A stretch of DNA of 64,000 bases from Uloborus plumipes (lineage: Eukaryota; Arthropoda; Arachnida; Araneae; Uloboridae), in contig JAXGGA010003890.1 in assembly GCA_038373865.1 (NCBI GenBank), positions 1 to 64,000 on the forward strand, written 5' to 3'. Each line of letters starts with the position of its first letter. The first letter of the stretch is position 1. Under the pieces are notes generated by a model. It was not told where the DNA came from. It did not search any database and saw only the letters and a list, made by a program, of their open reading frames with translations. Positions 60,499-64,000 of this stretch are shown piece by piece. Made by a program: the position numbers and the translations under genes.

Positions 60499-60925
60499 GT
60501 TGTTTTTACAGTATAATACTGGCGGAAGAAGTTCCAGTTTAAAGCTACAAAACGCAGTTATAAACTGTAAAACTAGCTATTTTACAGTTAAAAACTAAAA
60601 TTAGCAGTTTTACAGTTTATTACCATAAAATTAGCTGTATTATACTGTAAAAACAAGAGTATAATACTGGCCGCAGAGGTTCCAGTTTAAAACTAAAAGC
60701 ACAGTAAAAGAATGTAAAACTAGCAATAAACAGTTTCATCACTAAAACTAGCAACTTTATGTTTATTACTGTAAAATTAGCGATTTTACCATAAAATTAG
60801 CTGTAGTATACTATAAAAACAACAGTATAATACTGGCGGCAGGGGTTCCAATTTAAAACCATAAAAGCGCAGCAATAAACTGCAAAACTAGCTATTTTAT
60901 AATTCGTCTATTTTACAATTCAGAT
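60499..60925. repeat. ACTGTAAAA-type tandem array, about 160-bp units
   Basis: Three units start near 60499, 60651 and 60821, each with CAGTATAATACTGGC followed by GTTCCAGTTTAAA. They also contain AAACTGTAAAACTAGC and an inverted GTATTATACTGTAAAAACA. This is the same family as 13519-14030. Confidence 0.7.
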
Positions 60926-62677
60926 CGTTTATTCATAAAATTTTGTCTGCGTATGTAACAAAGTCGCCTACTGCGACCACCAGGCTGTGTCCTACTCGAA
61001 TAATTCTGTGATTATGGCTCTTTAAGTGCCAACCTGATACGCCTACTTCTGTGACTTTCTGTAATTATAGCCACCTTCGGTGACTTATTAAGTTTCCCTT
61101 CTTTCATAACTTTTATTAATTATAGCCTCGGTCAGTGACCAGCTGGTATGTTTATTTTCGTAGTATCTCCAGCTACAGCAGGTTTTTGAATTCAAATCTA
61201 CATGTTTGAGTAAAAATAATCGCGCATCAGTCCTAGGTTTGAAAAATTCAAAAATAATAAAAAGCATTTAATAACCGTGATTTATTATTATTATTAATAA
61301 CACATTTATTGTATTGATTTTGTTTTAATAATATCATACAATTTTCATGAAATAGTAGGATATGTTTTATGAAGCACTATAAGAACTGTCAGCCCATTTC
61401 GATTTTGAAACATTGACGTTCTGAGTTGTCGCATTTAAATAAATCGTAATTTTTAAAAACACATGAGATTAAAAAGTTTTTTTTTTTTAGATTGTACAGT
61501 AAAATAATAAATTGTGAGGTAGTAAAAATGTAAACAGAAATTATTAGTAAGAACTACAAATTCTTTTTCGTGGTTTGTGCTACATTTTTACAAAAAAGAG
61601 AGAGAGGGGGAGATAAGTTTACATATTTACTTATTCATTTGACATAACGTCACGTCGTGCACAGAAACAATCACTTGCTATACATTTAAAAATATGTGCA
61701 ACAGCGTTAAAAAAGCACACATTTGAAGAAAAAAACTGCAGAGATGTATTATGAGATTACAGATACAAGAAGCCCATTAAGCCATAAGCTGAATTGAAAA
61801 GAAAGTCCCAATAATCACAAAACAAGCAATAGCAAATCTGTTCTTGTTTTTTTAGTGCTGTTGTATATATTTTTAATTTTAGCAAAAAAAGTATTTACGT
61901 ATTGCCTTTCGTGATTATTCACGAATCTTTCAGCCCAGCTATTTAAAAAATTTGCTAGTCACGTGACACTTTTTTACAGCTGTCTACACTTGACATTAAA
62001 CGTAACTGTTTGAAATAAAAATAATTAATTTGACAAAGAAATTTCAATGTTTAGAAGATAGAAAATACGTGAAGTAGTTTAATACTTCTATGAATAAGTA
62101 GATGGTAGAAATATGCCAATACTAAAAAATGTAAATGTGAAGTTAAATGCTTTTCTCCAACATGTTCTAAGAGAAGGAGAGAGTTGAAACAGAAAGTGGT
62201 AATTAAAAGCACTCATGTCATGATTAAAAATAAATCGGTTGATGAATATTTGCAGATTAGAAGCCAAAGTAAACATTTTGTGCTTCTCGGTTTGAAGATA
62301 GTATGGAACTACTGAATAAAGGCTAGAAGACAATAGACAAACATATGCTAATAAAAGATGATGGAATTTTCCTAAAAGTGGTTGAAAAAGATAAAATAGT
62401 ACAAAACAAAAATGCAGCAAATGCAAGTTTTGATGGGAAAAGGCTGTTTTCAGATAAATTTAAAAGGCGTAATGATACTTTGGGAAAAAATAAATATAAA
62501 AATTTCTCTTTGCTTGAAATCCTTCCAACAGTGGATAGTTTGAAAACAGCAAAAAAATAAATAAAACTCCAATTCAAATAAAGAAATTAATTGAAAATGG
62601 GCAGAGATGATATCCAGTCCGTCGGTAGAAAATAATATTTCCACTTTCTTGAGCTTTATTATTTCTTTCTTTTCCAG
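60926..62677. other. Intronic sequence, no gene seen
   Basis: Around 60960-61150 a weak periodicity occurs (TGTGATTATGGC / TGTAATTATAGCCACC / TTAATTATAGCC), possibly a decayed tandem repeat. Frames of up to 112 codons at 62088-62734 overlap on both strands and are unrecognised. Confidence 0.35.
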
Positions 62678-62760
62678 AAATCGACAAAGGTCAAGGCTTT
62701 TTCGGAAGACCCTGCTGTACGTTGCCACAGTCACAAGCCTGCATCATGGTGTGTCTTCAG
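62678..62760 (+). CDS. RECK: RECK exon: start of second cysteine knot
   Basis: The acceptor is TTTCTTTTCCAG and the donor is GTAAGC. The first two bases complete a Glu codon begun by the 37-bp exon. The product reads EIDKGQGFFGRPCC then TLPQSQACIMVCLQ. This has the CC-x7-C-x3-C-x-Q pattern with which the second knot of vertebrate RECK opens (GLGCC-x7-C-x3-C-K-Q), and a Gly-rich aromatic lead-in (GFFG versus GWVG). It ends in phase 0. No further RECK exon is visible in the remaining 1.2 kb, so the next exon lies to the right of this window. Confidence 0.9.
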
Positions 62761-63035
62761 GTAAGCATAAGGCCCCTATAACTAGGGAGCCGATGCATCC
62801 GCCATTTTGGATCAAAAAAGTCTTCAGCTCTTGATCCACTACCATTGAGCGCGCTTGTACAAATGAGTTATTTTACTGTATTAATAGCTCACAGATGGGA
62901 TTTTGTCCCTTCAATTCTAAAATTAAAGAAGAATTTGGAGGAAAATTATAATTAATTGGTGAGATGTAGGAAGTTGGGAGCTAGAGCTCGGCAGTGCGAA
63001 AGAAGTGATCTTTATCTAAAAAAAACTCTAGGTAC

Positions 63036-63519
63036 CAGGGCCGTAACCAGACTATTGTTTCGGGGAGGGTTTTATCAACTCATTTCTCATGAAATCTATA
63101 TGAGAAATAAAATTTGATTTCATATTATTGCTCTTTGTTACTGTAGATATTTGAGGGACATTAACATGGAAAAATAAAATAATAACATATCTTTCTAATG
63201 AAGTAAAAAATTCTAATGTGTACAAAGCATCTTCACCCAGTTAAAACAGTATATCGTTCGGTATGATATTATGTTTGCAAAAACTACAATAAAGATAAAT
63301 ACTGCAGATAAATCAATTAATTTGTACTATCATTTAACTATGATAATTACCTTTTTCAAGTGAAATTGAAAAGTAAATAAGAAAATTAAAAATAAAATAG
63401 TAATAAAATTATTTTTCAGCAAAAAAAAAAAGAGCATTAAAAAGCATTTTTTGGAATAGTTTTGAAAAAACTCGGAGAGGGTTTGAACCCTAAAAACCCA
63501 CCCCTTAAATACGGCCCTG
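63036..63519. mobile_element. hAT-type MITE (CAGGGCCGTA ends)
   Basis: Ends are CAGGGCCGTAACCAGAC and TTAAATACGGCCCTG. The flanking 8-bp repeats CTAGGTAC and CTAGCTAC differ by one base. It is 484 bp and non-coding, 275 bp after the last RECK exon seen. Confidence 0.75.
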
Positions 63520-63527
63520 CTAGCTAC

Positions 63528-64000
63528 CATTATTATTTTAATGAAATACTTTTACCTTAAGATTTATTTTTCTCATTTCACTAATGTTATAGTTCAGTTT
63601 AGAAATTAGTTTCTAAAGCAACGAAGTTTGCCGAAATCGTCACTTTCTTGGAAATTTAAACATCTAGTATTAGTGAATGAACATACAATATTTATGCAAA
63701 GAACTAGATAGAGTATTAATACCAAAGGATAATAAAAGTTTCATAATTAATTAGCAAGTGAATTAAAGCTACATAAATAACCCCAAACTTGTCTTATCCC
63801 GTCACTTGAAATGTTTTCGTTTTTGTGATCTGCTTGTTTTGTTTATTTTACTAATATTTTAAAATATGGTTGCCTTTTTGCTTAATTTGTTGTTTTTGAA
63901 ACTCTTCAGCAATAAACTTTATAGCATTCTTCGAAAAACAAAACTGAAAGGAAGCGATAAAGCAAGGTGGAGCTACTATCTTCTATTTTTCTCTTTTGAT
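63528..64000. other. Right edge, intronic, no gene seen
   Basis: AT-rich sequence. No further RECK exon was found before the window ends. Confidence 0.4.

Larger units (their letters stand above)
59196..62677 (+). other. RECK: RECK intron of about 3.5 kb
   Basis: It contains a MITE (59283-59652), a GC/CpG-richer unique block (59.94-60.32 kb) and a three-unit tandem array (60.50-60.93 kb). The stretch 60.95-62.67 kb shows no gene-like signal. Confidence 0.75.
27433..62760 (+). other. RECK: RECK homologue, 5' part of gene (four coding exons)
   Basis: Four exons on the + strand join in frame: 68 bp (starts with two bases of a split codon), 84 bp (phase 0/0), 37 bp (ends phase 1) and 83 bp (starts with two bases, ends phase 0). 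All introns begin GT and end AG. The spliced product has the order CC-x6-C-x3-C, FC-x9-C, WSCMNQTLS, RPCC-x7-C-x3-C. This is the layout of the first N-terminal cysteine knot of animal RECK running into the second. RECK family members are secreted, GPI-anchored membrane proteins with five N-terminal cysteine knots and C-terminal Kazal-like domains; they restrain matrix metalloproteases and, in vertebrates, act with GPR124 in Wnt7 signalling. The signal peptide lies upstream. Knots 2 to 5, the Kazal domains and the GPI signal lie beyond the right edge. The assignment is from recalled family pattern, not a search. Confidence 0.85.

Noticed and set aside
62088..62734. Overlapping frames of 84-112 codons near the last RECK exon
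   Set aside because: They overlap on both strands with no motif, and the RECK acceptor lies inside on the + strand.
1..64000. CRISPR arrays, bacterial operons, rRNA, LTR retrotransposons or viral genes
   Set aside because: I looked for direct repeats with regular spacers, long intact frames, long terminal repeats and polymerase motifs, and saw none.

Overview
The window looks like nuclear DNA from an arthropod with a large, AT-rich, repeat-loaded genome. A chelicerate such as a spider is my best guess, because of the transposon types and the very long introns, but this is an inference. There are no bacterial operons, rRNA genes, CRISPR arrays or long intact ORFs. Almost every open frame is a chance frame or lies inside a transposable element.

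I can support one host protein-coding gene: the 5' part of a RECK homologue on the + strand (RECK is a GPI-anchored, cysteine-rich, Kazal-motif regulator of metalloproteases and Wnt7 signalling). Four small exons at 27433-27500, 46983-47066, 59159-59195 and 62678-62760 have GT/AG boundaries and phases that join without conflict. Together they encode the first cysteine-knot repeat and the start of the second. The CC...CxxxC, CX9C, WxCMNxxL and RPCC...CxxxC patterns match the N-terminus of animal RECK. The introns are about 19.5, 12.1 and 3.5 kb. A signal-peptide exon must lie upstream; a phase-compatible but weak candidate is at 23507-23678. The gene continues past the right edge.

Region 1-22.7 kb is upstream of the gene and is a patchwork of DNA transposons. 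It holds two inverted Helitron copies (1176-2882 and 9948-11668) that each carry the same nested hAT-type insertion, a 3-kb foldback element (2993-5999), one MITE nested inside another (7023-7915), a tRNA-derived SINE with a perfect 13-bp target-site duplication (8269-8580), and an 'ATTAATCGGC'-rich hAT element (16916-17669). TTAA-flanked piggyBac-like elements occur four times across the window.

Region 22.7-27.4 kb holds a hAT element (22706-23497), the candidate first exon and a GC-richer block. Region 27.5-62.7 kb is intronic. It contains a deleted IS630/mariner-type element with DUF4817-like and transposase C-terminal remnants (28331-29457), tandem arrays (41.69-42.61, 52.71-53.28, 53.55-54.40 and 60.50-60.93 kb), several MITEs, a small cysteine-rich open frame (47395-47586) and GC-richer unique blocks that are candidate regulatory DNA. 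The last 1.2 kb holds another hAT-type MITE.

No clear second host gene was found. Conclusions about conservation and copy number need a database search that I could not run.
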